NCBI GenBank assembly: GCA_034667405.1
Contig: JAXDJX010000031.1
Span: 1 to 64,000, forward strand
Source: JANXVR01 sp034667405
GTDB lineage: Bacteria > Actinomycetota > UBA4738 > HRBIN12
Direction: 5' to 3'
Length of the DNA: 64,000 bases
Shown here: one piece after another, positions 42,581 to 51,171 of the stretch
Numbering within the stretch: the first letter of the stretch is position 1
Layout: each line of letters starts with the position of its first letter
Notes under the pieces: generated by a model
Told to the model about the DNA's origin: nothing
The model's database searches: none
What the model saw: the letters and a program-made list of their open reading frames with translations, nothing else
Program-made: the position numbers and the translations under genes

Positions 42581-42634
42581 CTGTCTCCTCAGCCTAGGTG
42601 GTCATGATGCCGGGCGACCGGCGATGATGAGCCG

Positions 42635-43078
42635 ATGCCCGAACCCGTGAACGTGTGGCTCGTCCCTCTGGGTCGCAACAACCAGGAGGAAGTCCCCGGC
42701 CGGTTGTCCCTTGAGCCGCTCGAGCTCGTCTTCGATGTCGAGGGCAGCGCGCCCGGGTCGGAGCGGCTCTCGCTGTCCCAGATCAAGAAGGTAGGAAGGG
42801 TTCACGGCTCGCCCATCCTCATGCTGACCCACCTGGCCGAAGGCGAGACCCTTCGGACCGCCTTCTACTTCTCCAAGCCGCCGCCCGTCCCCTCGCGCCG
42901 TGGCGCGACCTCGAGCGCCGATCGGCCCGCGGGATCGACCTCCCTCCGTAAGACCGGGAAGCGCCGCGACATGCGATCCAACGCCGGCTATCTCACCCGT
43001 TCGAACATCGCGAAGAGGGATCTGGTCCGGGAGTGGGAAGCAGCCGTTCGCGAGGCGGTTCGGGAGGCGAAAGGCTAG
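42635..43078 (+). CDS. Unrecognised small protein between obg and rpmA
   Basis: A 147-residue protein whose first 80 residues alternate strands (VWLVPLGRNNQEEVPGRLSL, LVFDVEG, LSLSQIKKVGRVHGSPILML) and might fold like a PH or GRAM domain. A Pro/Ser/Arg-rich linker follows, then a basic helix (RDLVREWEAAVREAV). I do not recognise the family. The stop codon overlaps the convergent rpmA stop by 4 nt. It is cytoplasmic by composition. Confidence 0.65.
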   Translation: MPEPVNVWLVPLGRNNQEEVPGRLSLEPLELVFDVEGSAPGSERLSLSQIKKVGRVHGSPILMLTHLAEGETLRTAFYFSKPPPVPSRRGATSSADRPAGSTSLRKTGKRRDMRSNAGYLTRSNIAKRDLVREWEAAVREAVREAKG

Positions 43079-43326
43079 GCAGGAACCACCGAGGCGAACT
43101 TCCGGCCTCGGGATTCCAGGAACGTCACGGTTCCGGTTCGGAGCGCGAACAACGTGTCGTCGCCGCCCTTGCCCACGCCGTCACCGGGATGGATCTTGGT
43201 CCCCCGCTGGCGAACGATGATGCTTCCGGCCGGCACAAGCTGACCCCCGTAAGCCTTGACGCCCAAGCGCTTGGAGTTGGAATCGCGTCCGTTGCGGGAT
43301 GAACCGCCACCCTTTTTATGTGCCAT
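43075..43326 (-). CDS. rpmA: 50S ribosomal protein L27
   Basis: An 83-residue L27 beginning MAHKKGGGSSRNGRDSNSKR, with VKAYGGQLVPAGSIIVRQRG and the family length. The N-terminus reaches the peptidyl-transferase centre; there is no Firmicutes-type cleavable extension. It follows rplU by 21 nt. Confidence 0.98.
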   Translation of the reverse strand: MAHKKGGGSSRNGRDSNSKRLGVKAYGGQLVPAGSIIVRQRGTKIHPGDGVGKGGDDTLFALRTGTVTFLESRGRKFASVVPA

Positions 43327-43347
43327 AAGACCTCCAGGCTAGCAAAC

Positions 43348-43692
43348 TCAGGCCTCGGCCTTGGGCTTCGCGGCCTTCTTCGCAGTGCCCATGGAGACGG
43401 TCTCGATCTCGAGCATCGTCAGAAGCTGTCGGTGCCCGCCACGCTTCGCATAGCCGGTCTTTGGCCGGTACTTGAAGATCTTGACCTTGTCGCCCTTCTG
43501 CTCGCCGAGGGGCTTCGCCGTCACCGAGGCCTTGGCAGCCTCCGCTCCCACGTGGGTCTTGCCGTCGTCGTCCACGACCAGGATGGGCTGGAACGTGAGG
43601 GTCTTTCCCTCGTGGACGAGCTTCTCCACCTCGATGACGTCGCCGGGTTTCACCTTGTGCTGCTTGCCGCCAGTCTTGATCACCGCGTACAT
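43348..43692 (-). CDS. rplU: 50S ribosomal protein L21
   Basis: A 114-residue L21 opening MYAVIKTGGKQHKVKPGDVI and containing VKIFKYRPKTGYAKRGGHRQ, with a short Ala/Lys-rich C-terminal tail. AAGGAG stands 3-8 nt before the ATG. It begins 8 nt after the rne stop, so rne, rplU and rpmA form one transcription run. Confidence 0.98.
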   Translation of the reverse strand: MYAVIKTGGKQHKVKPGDVIEVEKLVHEGKTLTFQPILVVDDDGKTHVGAEAAKASVTAKPLGEQKGDKVKIFKYRPKTGYAKRGGHRQLLTMLEIETVSMGTAKKAAKPKAEA

Positions 43693-43700
43693 GGATCTCC

Positions 43701-46031
43701 TTAGGCTTCGTAGTTGACGATGATGCCCCGGCCTTCACAGGTGGGACAGGTCTCGGAGAACGATTCAACCAGACCGCCGGACACTCGCTTGCGGGTGACC
43801 TGCATGATGCCCAGCGGGCCGATCTCGAACACCTGCGACCTGGTCTTATCGATGGCCAGGGCCTCACGCATGGTGTCCTCGACCTGCTTCTTGTTCTTCT
43901 CCAGGAGCATATCGATGAAGTCGATGACGATGATCCCGCCGATATCGCGGAGCCGGAGCTGGCGAGCCACTTCGGAGGCTGCCTCCAGGTTCGTGTTCTT
44001 CACCGTCTCTTCGAGGTTCGTCTTGCCGACCGCTTTGCCGGTGTTCACGTCGACGATGGTCATGGCTTCGGTTCGTTCGATGATGAGGTAGCCGCCGGAG
44101 GGCAGCCAGACCTTGCGGTCCAGCGCCTTGTGGATCTGTTCCACGATCCGATGCTCTTCGAACGCGGGGAGCTTCCCGGTGTGGAGGGAGATCTTCGGCG
44201 CCAGGTCGGGGGCGACCTCGTTCACGTAGCCCATGATCTTGTCGTAGACGGGTCGCGAGTCGGTGACCAGCCCCTTGTACTCCTCGTCGTTGAAGAGATC
44301 ACGGAACACACGAACGGTGAGTTCGGGCTCCTCGTAGAGGACCGCCGGCGCCTTCGCCTTCTTCGCCTTGCGGTTGATCTCATCCCATTCGCGAACCAGG
44401 CGCTGCAGGTCGGTGGTGAGGGCCTCTTCGGACGCCCCCTCCGCGGCCGTGCGAACGATGATGCCGTGGCCGTCCGTCTTGACCTTCTTGATGATCCCCT
44501 TGAGGCGCTTGCGCTCGTCGTCGGGCAGTCGGCGGCTGATACCGCTGACGGCCTGATCGGGTGCGAGCACCAGAAACCGTCCGGGCATGGAGACCTGCGC
44601 GGTGAGCCGCGCTCCCTTGCCACCCATCGGATCCTTGGTCACCTGGACCATGACGGCCTGCCCCGACTTCAGGATCTGCTCGATCCTGGGGGCGGGACCC
44701 TCAAGGTCTTCGGGCGTGTAGTTGACCTCGCCGGCGTAGAGGACGCCGTTGCGCCCCCGGCCGATGTCGACGAACGCGGCCTCCATCCCGGGGAGCACGT
44801 TCTGCACCCGGCCCAGATAGACGTTGCCGACCATCGACGTGGCCCCGGTGCGGGTCACGTAGTGCTGCACCAGGGTGTCCTCTTCCAGGACGGCGATCTG
44901 ATCCCGGTCACCGTGTTCGGTGATGACCATGAGCTTGTCGGTGATACGCGGCGGGGTGGGCATCGGGTCGCGACGCCGACGACCATCTCGGCCTCCGACA
45001 CGTCCGGTGCGGGAGCGGCTGCTCCTGATCCCGCGGGTCGAGCCACCGGCGGCGATGTGGGCCTCGAGCGACTTCTCGCTGGAGGACCGGCCACCGGTGG
45101 GTCGTTCGGTCTTGGGAGCCTCGGCCTGAGGCTTGGAAGATCCGGTCCCCCGGCGACCCCTGCGTCGGTTTCGCGACGCCGTACCGGTCGCCTCCTGATC
45201 GGGCAACGCGTCCTCGCGTTGCGAATCGGAGCTGTCGGTCATGGGGGCGTCGTCGTCCAGGTTCCGGTCGAGGTCTTCATCGGTTCGGGACGCCTTCGGT
45301 TGCGACCGCTGGCCTTGGGCCTGACTCTGGCCCTGACTCTGGCCTTGACTCTGGCCCTGACCGGTTCCTTTGCCGCGACCGCGGCCCCCACGGCTCCGTC
45401 GGCGAGGCGCTCCAGTTCCTTCAGAGGATGTGGCTTCCTGGCCCTCACCGGAGGATGCGCTGCGATCCGAGGAAGGGCCGTCGTTGTCGGAGGGTTCACG
45501 CGGTGTGCGTTGGCGATCCCCTTGGGGCTTGCGCTCCGTCTGTCCCGATGCGGGGCGACGGGCTCGCGTTCGCGTCGTTGCCGCCGCCCGCTCCCGGTTG
45601 GGTGCGTCATCGGCCGATGCAGGCGAGTCGCCGTCGCTGTCGGTATCGGTGTCGTCCCCTGCAGGCCGAGACCCAGCGCCGGTTCCTCTGCCCCCACGTC
45701 CACGTCCACCGCGACGGCGACGGGCGGCGCTTGAGCCGTCCGTGTCGTTGGGAGATCCCTCCCTTTCGCCGGAACTGGAGCGGTCGTCGGTGTAATCGTC
45801 CAACTCTCGTTCGGGCCTGGAAGGGCTTGCCGGCCGAGGGAGCCGCGTGATGACCGCTGGTTCCTGGATGCCGAATTTCGGCGCACTGGGGCGGGGCGGT
45901 CGCGGAGCCTGGGGCGCCGCCTCTTGAGAGGCAGGCGTAGCCGGTGTTGCCGGCGCTTCAGGTGTTGCGGTTGCTGCTGGCGTTGCTGGCTCTGACGTCG
46001 TTGACGCCTGAACCTCTGTCTCCCGATCCAT
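43701..46031 (-). CDS. rne: Ribonuclease E/G
   Basis: A 776-residue endoribonuclease of the actinobacterial type. The first about 370 residues are low-complexity (Pro/Ala/Thr-rich, then RGRGGRG and GQSQ repeats), a likely disordered scaffold. The catalytic region follows: S1 domain (GNVYLGRVQNVLPGMEAAFVD), RNase H-like part, DNase I-like part with VDVNTGK and IDFIDM (metal Asp residues), and the zinc-link CPTCEGRG near the end. RNase E starts decay and processing of many RNAs. A long structured leader lies upstream. Confidence 0.94.
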   Translation of the reverse strand: MDRETEVQASTTSEPATPAATATPEAPATPATPASQEAAPQAPRPPRPSAPKFGIQEPAVITRLPRPASPSRPERELDDYTDDRSSSGEREGSPNDTDGSSAARRRRGGRGRGGRGTGAGSRPAGDDTDTDSDGDSPASADDAPNRERAAATTRTRARRPASGQTERKPQGDRQRTPREPSDNDGPSSDRSASSGEGQEATSSEGTGAPRRRSRGGRGRGKGTGQGQSQGQSQGQSQAQGQRSQPKASRTDEDLDRNLDDDAPMTDSSDSQREDALPDQEATGTASRNRRRGRRGTGSSKPQAEAPKTERPTGGRSSSEKSLEAHIAAGGSTRGIRSSRSRTGRVGGRDGRRRRDPMPTPPRITDKLMVITEHGDRDQIAVLEEDTLVQHYVTRTGATSMVGNVYLGRVQNVLPGMEAAFVDIGRGRNGVLYAGEVNYTPEDLEGPAPRIEQILKSGQAVMVQVTKDPMGGKGARLTAQVSMPGRFLVLAPDQAVSGISRRLPDDERKRLKGIIKKVKTDGHGIIVRTAAEGASEEALTTDLQRLVREWDEINRKAKKAKAPAVLYEEPELTVRVFRDLFNDEEYKGLVTDSRPVYDKIMGYVNEVAPDLAPKISLHTGKLPAFEEHRIVEQIHKALDRKVWLPSGGYLIIERTEAMTIVDVNTGKAVGKTNLEETVKNTNLEAASEVARQLRLRDIGGIIVIDFIDMLLEKNKKQVEDTMREALAIDKTRSQVFEIGPLGIMQVTRKRVSGGLVESFSETCPTCEGRGIIVNYEA
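45321..45356 (-). repeat. Three 12-bp tandem repeats within rne
   Basis: The plus-strand unit CTGACTCTGGCC occurs three times in a row, with one C/T change in the third. On the coding strand it makes Gln-Gly-Ser-type GQSQ units in the disordered N-terminal extension. The repeat number could vary between strains by slippage. Confidence 0.8.
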
Positions 46032-46453
46032 CAGGAGCTCTCCCTTCGCTCAAGGCGAGAGGGCCGACCGGGCTGGAGCGTGTGGGTGCGTGTGCGTCAC
46101 CGGCCTGTTCGCCGGTCCGTGCGCCCGTGCTGCGGCGGTCCGTCCGCCGCGCACCGGTCGCGCGCGCGTTACCGCGCACCCGGAACGTCCTGACTCCGGC
46201 GCTCGCGTACCGAACGTTCCGCGAACCTGCTCTCGCACACTCGCGGCGCGGTCGCGCGCCACCTCGACTTTCCTTCGATCCTGCCGGGGCGCCGCTTCGG
46301 AGGGCTGCGGCCTGGCAGGCACGTCTGTAAAGAGGATAGCAGTTGGGACCCTGCCCTGTTTCTATCCGGCGCACCTGCCGTGCGACCTAGTTACCCCTGA
46401 CCAGGGATCTTTGCCTTGTCCCCCGGCAGAAAGGCCCCAGCGACCGATAGGCA
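46032..46453. other. Divergent intergenic region with structured rne leader
   Basis: 422 nt without a gene between rne (minus) and the receiver-kinase gene (plus). On the minus strand a TATCCT -10-like box at 46333-46338 would give an rne leader of about 300 nt. GC-rich hairpins lie inside: ACCGGC/GCCGGT at 46099-46116 and a 7-bp stem GCGGCGG/CCGCCGC at 46132-46150. The long structured leader recalls the autoregulatory 5' UTR of E. coli rne, but no sequence similarity is claimed. Confidence 0.5.
46333..46338 (-). promoter_or_regulatory. -10-like TATCCT upstream of rne
   Basis: The minus strand reads TATCCT in an AT-richer patch of the divergent region, about 300 nt from the rne ATG. A weak candidate, chosen for its base composition and lack of alternatives. 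Confidence 0.3.
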
Positions 46454-47638
46454 GTGCCCCCCAAGACACCGACACTTCCATCGATGGCCCAGAGGAATTC
46501 CCCACCCTTGGCTTCGCGTGTGCGCGTTCTCGTCGTTGACGATAATGCGGGCTTCCGCGATTCCCTCCTTGCCCTCCTAGACACGGATGAACTCCTGGTA
46601 GTCGGCCAGGCTTCCTGCGGCAAAGACGCCATAGACCTGGTGCGAGCTACGTTGCCCGACGTGGTCCTGATGGATGTCCGCATGCCCGACATGGACGGGA
46701 TCGAGACCACCCGGCGTCTGAAAGCGCTCGATCCGCGGATCGGCGTGGTGGCCCTCACCGGGAACGACGATCAACGAGCGGTCCGCGACATGCTGGTGGC
46801 TGGCGCCTCGGGCTACGTCCTCAAGGATTCCGACGGCGACGAGATCCTGAGCGCCGTGCACGCGGCCGCCCGCGGCGGCGGGGTCATCTCTCCGGAAGTA
46901 ACGCCGACCGTCATCGAGGAACTCACCGAGGCCCTGGAGCGCGAACGCCGCCGGATCCGTCAGCTGGAGATCGCGCAAGAGGCGCTGCTGGAACGGGCGG
47001 CGCGCCGGCACGAACTGGTCTCCCGGCTCGGTCACGAACTCAGGACCCCCGTCACCGTGATCCTCGGCATGGCGCAGACCCTCGGACACCCAAGTGCGAC
47101 CGAGGCCGAGCGCACCGAGATGCGGGAGCGACTCATCATCCGGGCCCAAGACCTGGCACGCCTGGTCGAGCGGTTCGAGGCAGCCGTCGAGGCGGGGATG
47201 ACGGAATGGGCAGACGTGGTGGATGTGGCGAAGTCGGTCGCCCGCGACCATCCCCGGGTGATCGTCGACGCGCCGGTGTCCCCGCTCATGGCGAGTCTCA
47301 ACCGGCAGGCTGCGCGCCGGATCGTGGAGGAGCTAGTCGAGAACGCCATCGCCTTCTCCCCCGCCGACCGGGACGTGTTCGTCCGCGTCTCCATCCGGGG
47401 CAGTTCGCCGGAGGTTCGGGTATCGGACCGCGGACAGGGCATCGACCCTCAGCTGGCCGAGAGGATGTTCGCGCCGCTGGAGCAAGGGGAGGGGCTGAAT
47501 ACCAGGACGCATCAGGGCGCAGGACTCGGGTTGGCGCTCGCTCGGATGTCCGCGAGAGCCATGGACGGGGATGTCACGCTGGAACGCACGGGGGCCGAGG
47601 GCTCGACATTCCTCTGGACCCTTGCCTCCGCCGGTTGA
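46454..47638 (+). CDS. Receiver domain-histidine kinase fusion protein
   Basis: A 394-residue cytoplasmic protein with reversed order: an N-terminal receiver domain (about 23-140; VVDDNAGFRDSL, Asp74 in VLMDVRMPDMDG, GYVLKD), a coiled-coil linker, then a HisKA domain with His194 in RLGHELRTPV, and a HATPase domain (VEELVENAIAFSP, DRGQGID, GAGLGLA). Phosphotransfer into its own receiver or from another kinase would control the kinase half. GTG 46454 is the longest start; ATG 46484 is an alternative. It converges on rodA with a 3-nt gap. No output partner is adjacent. Confidence 0.9.
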   Translation: MPPKTPTLPSMAQRNSPPLASRVRVLVVDDNAGFRDSLLALLDTDELLVVGQASCGKDAIDLVRATLPDVVLMDVRMPDMDGIETTRRLKALDPRIGVVALTGNDDQRAVRDMLVAGASGYVLKDSDGDEILSAVHAAARGGGVISPEVTPTVIEELTEALERERRRIRQLEIAQEALLERAARRHELVSRLGHELRTPVTVILGMAQTLGHPSATEAERTEMRERLIIRAQDLARLVERFEAAVEAGMTEWADVVDVAKSVARDHPRVIVDAPVSPLMASLNRQAARRIVEELVENAIAFSPADRDVFVRVSIRGSSPEVRVSDRGQGIDPQLAERMFAPLEQGEGLNTRTHQGAGLGLALARMSARAMDGDVTLERTGAEGSTFLWTLASAG

Positions 47639-47641
47639 CCC

Positions 47642-48784
47642 CTACTTGAACCGGCGCATGTGGATGTTCAGCAGCAGCCCCACCGCAACGAAGTTCGCCA
47701 TGGTAGCGGTGCCCCCGTAGCTCACCAGCGGTAACGGGATCCCGGTGATGGGCATGATCCCGATCACCATGCCGATGTTCACAAACATCTGGATCGAGAA
47801 CATCCCGGCGATCCCCGCAGCGACGTAGGTTCCGAAGGGATCCTTCGCCAGGTAGCTGATCCTGATGGCTCGCCAGATGAGCACCGCGAAGAGGAAGAGC
47901 AACACCATGGCCCCGACGAACCCGAACTCCTCCCCCGCCACCGTGAAGATGAAGTCCGTGTACTGCTCGGGCACGAACTCCAGGTTCGTCTGGGTGCCCT
48001 TGAGGTAGCCGGAACCGAGGAGGCCGCCCGAACCAACTGCGATCTCCGCCTGGGCCTTGTTGTAGTTGGTGGTGAGGCTATTGTTCGCCGGATCCAGGAA
48101 CCCGGTGAGACGAGCCAGTTGGTAATCCTTGATGACGCCGAGTTGGAACGCGAGGGCGATCATCACGACGGCGGCGACAGCGACAGCGGCCAAGTGGCGT
48201 CCCTTGGCTCCGGCCACAACCAGGATCCCGACGCTGAGGGCGACCAACACGATGGTAGTTCCGATATCGGGTTGGATGAAGACCAGGACCATCGGGACTC
48301 CGGCCACCAGACAGACCCGGAGCGTGTCGCGCAGCAGCGGCTCGGGGTTCCGAAGTTCGGACAGGATGGCCGAGAGCATGATGCAGAGCGCGATCTTCGT
48401 GAACTCGGACGGCGTGAACTGGAAGCCGGCGAACTGGAACCACCGCTGCGCACCGAGCGTCGTGGTGCCGACGCCGGGGATGCGGACAAGGACCAGCATC
48501 GTGAGCGCTGCCGCGTAGATGAATCCGGCATAGACCTTGAAGAAGCGGTAGTCGACCAGCGCCACCAGCAGCAGCAGGATGAGCCCGATGACCATCGCGG
48601 TGACCTGCTTCTTCACGAAGTACATCGGGTCACCGCCGGTTGCGACGAGTCTGGCGTGCTTGGAGGAATAGATCAGGAACAGACCGATGATCGCGAGCGC
48701 GCTCGCCGATCCAAGGAGGATGGGATCGAGGTGACGGATCGGCCGTCGTTCATCGGCGAAGGTCCGTCCGGCGACCAGATCCAT
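47642..48784 (-). CDS. rodA: Peptidoglycan glycosyltransferase RodA
   Basis: A 380-residue SEDS-family membrane protein with about ten transmembrane helices, the RodA/FtsW signatures QPDIGTTIV and GIPLPLVSYGGTA, and a short cytoplasmic N-terminus. RodA polymerises glycan for side-wall growth with its partner PBP2, encoded just upstream. Its ATG shares one base with the mrdA stop (TGATG), so translation is probably coupled. It is the last gene of the mre operon. Confidence 0.96.
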   Translation of the reverse strand: MDLVAGRTFADERRPIRHLDPILLGSASALAIIGLFLIYSSKHARLVATGGDPMYFVKKQVTAMVIGLILLLLVALVDYRFFKVYAGFIYAAALTMLVLVRIPGVGTTTLGAQRWFQFAGFQFTPSEFTKIALCIMLSAILSELRNPEPLLRDTLRVCLVAGVPMVLVFIQPDIGTTIVLVALSVGILVVAGAKGRHLAAVAVAAVVMIALAFQLGVIKDYQLARLTGFLDPANNSLTTNYNKAQAEIAVGSGGLLGSGYLKGTQTNLEFVPEQYTDFIFTVAGEEFGFVGAMVLLFLFAVLIWRAIRISYLAKDPFGTYVAAGIAGMFSIQMFVNIGMVIGIMPITGIPLPLVSYGGTATMANFVAVGLLLNIHMRRFK

Positions 48785-50655
48785 CAGGGGGCTCCTGTGA
48801 TCGGATTCGTCTGTGGCACGTGGAAGAGACCCTCCATGATGTGGCGAACGATCGGCGCGGCCGTGATACCGCCGAACCCACCCTGCTCAACCATCGCCAC
48901 CACCACGTACTTCGGGTTGGCGGCCGGTGCCATCCCCGCGAACCACGCCGTGTCCTGGTGCGGAGGGCGCTGGGCGGTGCCGGTCTTGCCGGCTACCTGT
49001 ATCGGGAAGTTCGCGAACGCAGTCCCTGCCGTGCCTCCGGCTGACGTCACCCCAGTCAAGGCGCTGCGCACGAACGCGATCTCCTGCGAGGTGTACGGGA
49101 TGGAGTGACACTTGGGTTGGATGGTTTTGACGGTCTTCCCGTCCGGCCTTTCGATCCGCGCAGTGAGGTGGGGCCGACAGATGCTTCCGCCGTTGGCGAT
49201 GGCGCTGTAGGCGGTGGCCAGCTGCAATGGCGTTACCGCAACGGAATCCTGGCCGACCGCAGTGAGGATCGAATGACCGGCGAGCCACCCGTTCGGATAG
49301 ACATCCTTGTGTTGTAAGGCGTAGTCGAATCCGGGAAGGATCCCGGCCGGCTCGTACGGCAGATCGACACCGGTCGGAGAGCCGAAACCAAACGGCAACA
49401 GGTCGCTGGTCAGGAAGTCCATTCCTTGCCCCGCGGCCCTGCTCTTGTCGTAGAAGTCGGCTCCGAACTTATAAAACACGGTGTCGCACGACACCTTCAG
49501 GGCTCCCGCAAGCGTCAAGTACGTCCCCGCTGCAGTGGGCTCGAAGTTGCTGAAGACGTGCTGGGTCGGGTCATTTGGATAGGAGTAGGTACTTGGGCAG
49601 AGATAGGACCCCCGTTCGCTGGCGACACCGCTCTTAAGTGCGGATAGCGCAATGAAAGACTTGAAGGTCGAACCTGGCGCATAGACCTGGGCTTCAGCAC
49701 GATTGATGAGTGGCTGCCCGTCCTTCGTCGTGAAGTGTTCGTGGAACTTGCCCCCGGTGATCCACGTCGGGTCATAGCTCGGCCACGAGGCGATCGCCAC
49801 GATCGCACCGGTCTGTGGATCCATGACCACCGCTGCGCCTGCATTCGCGTGCAATAAGGCTCCGGTGGAGGAATCTGCCACGCTCCGGGCTGTCATGATG
49901 CCACTCTGGAGCTGTTCTTCGACCAGTTTCTGGATGTTCGCGTCGATCGAAAGGTAGACGTTGTCACCGGGCTTCGGGGGTTCGCTTCCGATCGTCTTGA
50001 TCTGCTTGCCCGCGGCGTTGACCAAGTAGAAATCCTTGCCTTTCGTGCCTTGTAGATAGTGCTCGTACTGCTTCTCGAGTCCGTCCCTGCCGACGATGTC
50101 ATTCGGGTCGTAGCCCTGGAACGCGGGGTCTGCGATCTGCGTCTTGTCTATCGGACCGATGTACCCGAGGATGTGCGCCGCCAAGGTTCCCTGTGGATAG
50201 TCGCTCACCGGTGCCTCGATCACGCGCACGCCGGGGAACTGTTGGGCGTGCTCGGCAACGTAAAACGACACCTCCTTCGGCACATCAGAGGCGACCGGGA
50301 TGGGGGCGTACGGGTAGTACTTCGGATCGGCCAGACTCGCCTGGAGGGTGGAGAGCTTCTTGTGGAGGAGGCTCGCGAGGCGAGTAAGGACCGCCGTCTT
50401 GTTCGGCCCGAGTTCTTGTTGGTTCACCTGGACTTGAAGGCTCTGCCTATTCCCGACCAGGAGCGTGCCGTGAGCGTCGAAGATATTGCCCCGGGAAGCG
50501 GGGGTGAGCACCGTCCTGGTCCGGTTCGTCACCTTGGTGTGTTTGTACTTGTCTGCGGCCAAGACTTGGAGGAACCACAGGCGCGTGGTGAGTCCGATGA
50601 ACATCACCACGACAAGGAGGGCGAGGATGCGGAGGCGTCCACTCGTTCTATCCAT
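48784..50655 (-). CDS. mrdA: Penicillin-binding protein 2
   Basis: A 623-residue class B transpeptidase. One N-terminal transmembrane helix (about residues 8-30), a dimerisation/pedestal domain, and the transpeptidase domain with the SxxK motif in APGSTFKSF and AGKTGTAQ near the C-terminus. It cross-links peptidoglycan during elongation together with RodA. Order mreB-mreC-mreD-mrdA-rodA is the classical elongasome operon. It starts directly after mreD. Confidence 0.95.
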   Translation of the reverse strand: MDRTSGRLRILALLVVVMFIGLTTRLWFLQVLAADKYKHTKVTNRTRTVLTPASRGNIFDAHGTLLVGNRQSLQVQVNQQELGPNKTAVLTRLASLLHKKLSTLQASLADPKYYPYAPIPVASDVPKEVSFYVAEHAQQFPGVRVIEAPVSDYPQGTLAAHILGYIGPIDKTQIADPAFQGYDPNDIVGRDGLEKQYEHYLQGTKGKDFYLVNAAGKQIKTIGSEPPKPGDNVYLSIDANIQKLVEEQLQSGIMTARSVADSSTGALLHANAGAAVVMDPQTGAIVAIASWPSYDPTWITGGKFHEHFTTKDGQPLINRAEAQVYAPGSTFKSFIALSALKSGVASERGSYLCPSTYSYPNDPTQHVFSNFEPTAAGTYLTLAGALKVSCDTVFYKFGADFYDKSRAAGQGMDFLTSDLLPFGFGSPTGVDLPYEPAGILPGFDYALQHKDVYPNGWLAGHSILTAVGQDSVAVTPLQLATAYSAIANGGSICRPHLTARIERPDGKTVKTIQPKCHSIPYTSQEIAFVRSALTGVTSAGGTAGTAFANFPIQVAGKTGTAQRPPHQDTAWFAGMAPAANPKYVVVAMVEQGGFGGITAAPIVRHIMEGLFHVPQTNPITGAP

Positions 50656-51171
50656 CTAACGCCTCGCCCGCAGAAGGCCAACGTGTCGCGAGTTCGCCAG
50701 GGCGCGACGGAGTAGCGGATAGAACACGGGAGTGAGCACGCCGCCGTAGATCCCGGCGAAGATGGCCACCTTCGCGTCCTGGCCGAACCCGGGATTGGTC
50801 TGTCCGACCAGGAATGTCGTGACCTCGTGGAACGCGACACCCGCAGCGGTCCCGGCCGCCACAAGGAGGGTGGGGAGCAAGGGCGACGGGGAGGAAACGT
50901 AATCGCGTGCCAGTCCCATCGTGTATCCGAGCAACGTGAGGGTGAGCGCTGTCACGCCCTTCGGCCCCGGGATCAGGAAGTCCTGCGCCATGCCCGCAGC
51001 GAACCCCACGATGGCGCCCTCGCGCGGCCCTTCGAGGACGGCCACCACCACCGTCACCAGATACATCAGTTCAGGTCTCACGCCCAGGAGCTTGATCTGC
51101 GAGAACACCGTCGACTGCAGGAGCAGTCCGGTGATCACCAGTACTGCGATGGTCACGCCTCGTCGAAACAC
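50656..51171 (-). CDS. mreD: Rod shape-determining protein MreD
   Basis: A 171-residue integral membrane protein with about five hydrophobic helices and the MreD opening (ILLQSTVFSQIKLLGVRPEL). It links MreC and the synthases at the membrane. Its stop and the mrdA start abut, and mreC ends immediately before its start, so all are probably co-translated from one mRNA. Confidence 0.9.
   Translation of the reverse strand: MFRRGVTIAVLVITGLLLQSTVFSQIKLLGVRPELMYLVTVVVAVLEGPREGAIVGFAAGMAQDFLIPGPKGVTALTLTLLGYTMGLARDYVSSPSPLLPTLLVAAGTAAGVAFHEVTTFLVGQTNPGFGQDAKVAIFAGIYGGVLTPVFYPLLRRALANSRHVGLLRARR

Noticed and set aside
44130..45734. 534-codon plus-strand frame opposite rne
   Set aside because: Low-complexity mirror of the repetitive rne N-terminus; no start signal or domain.
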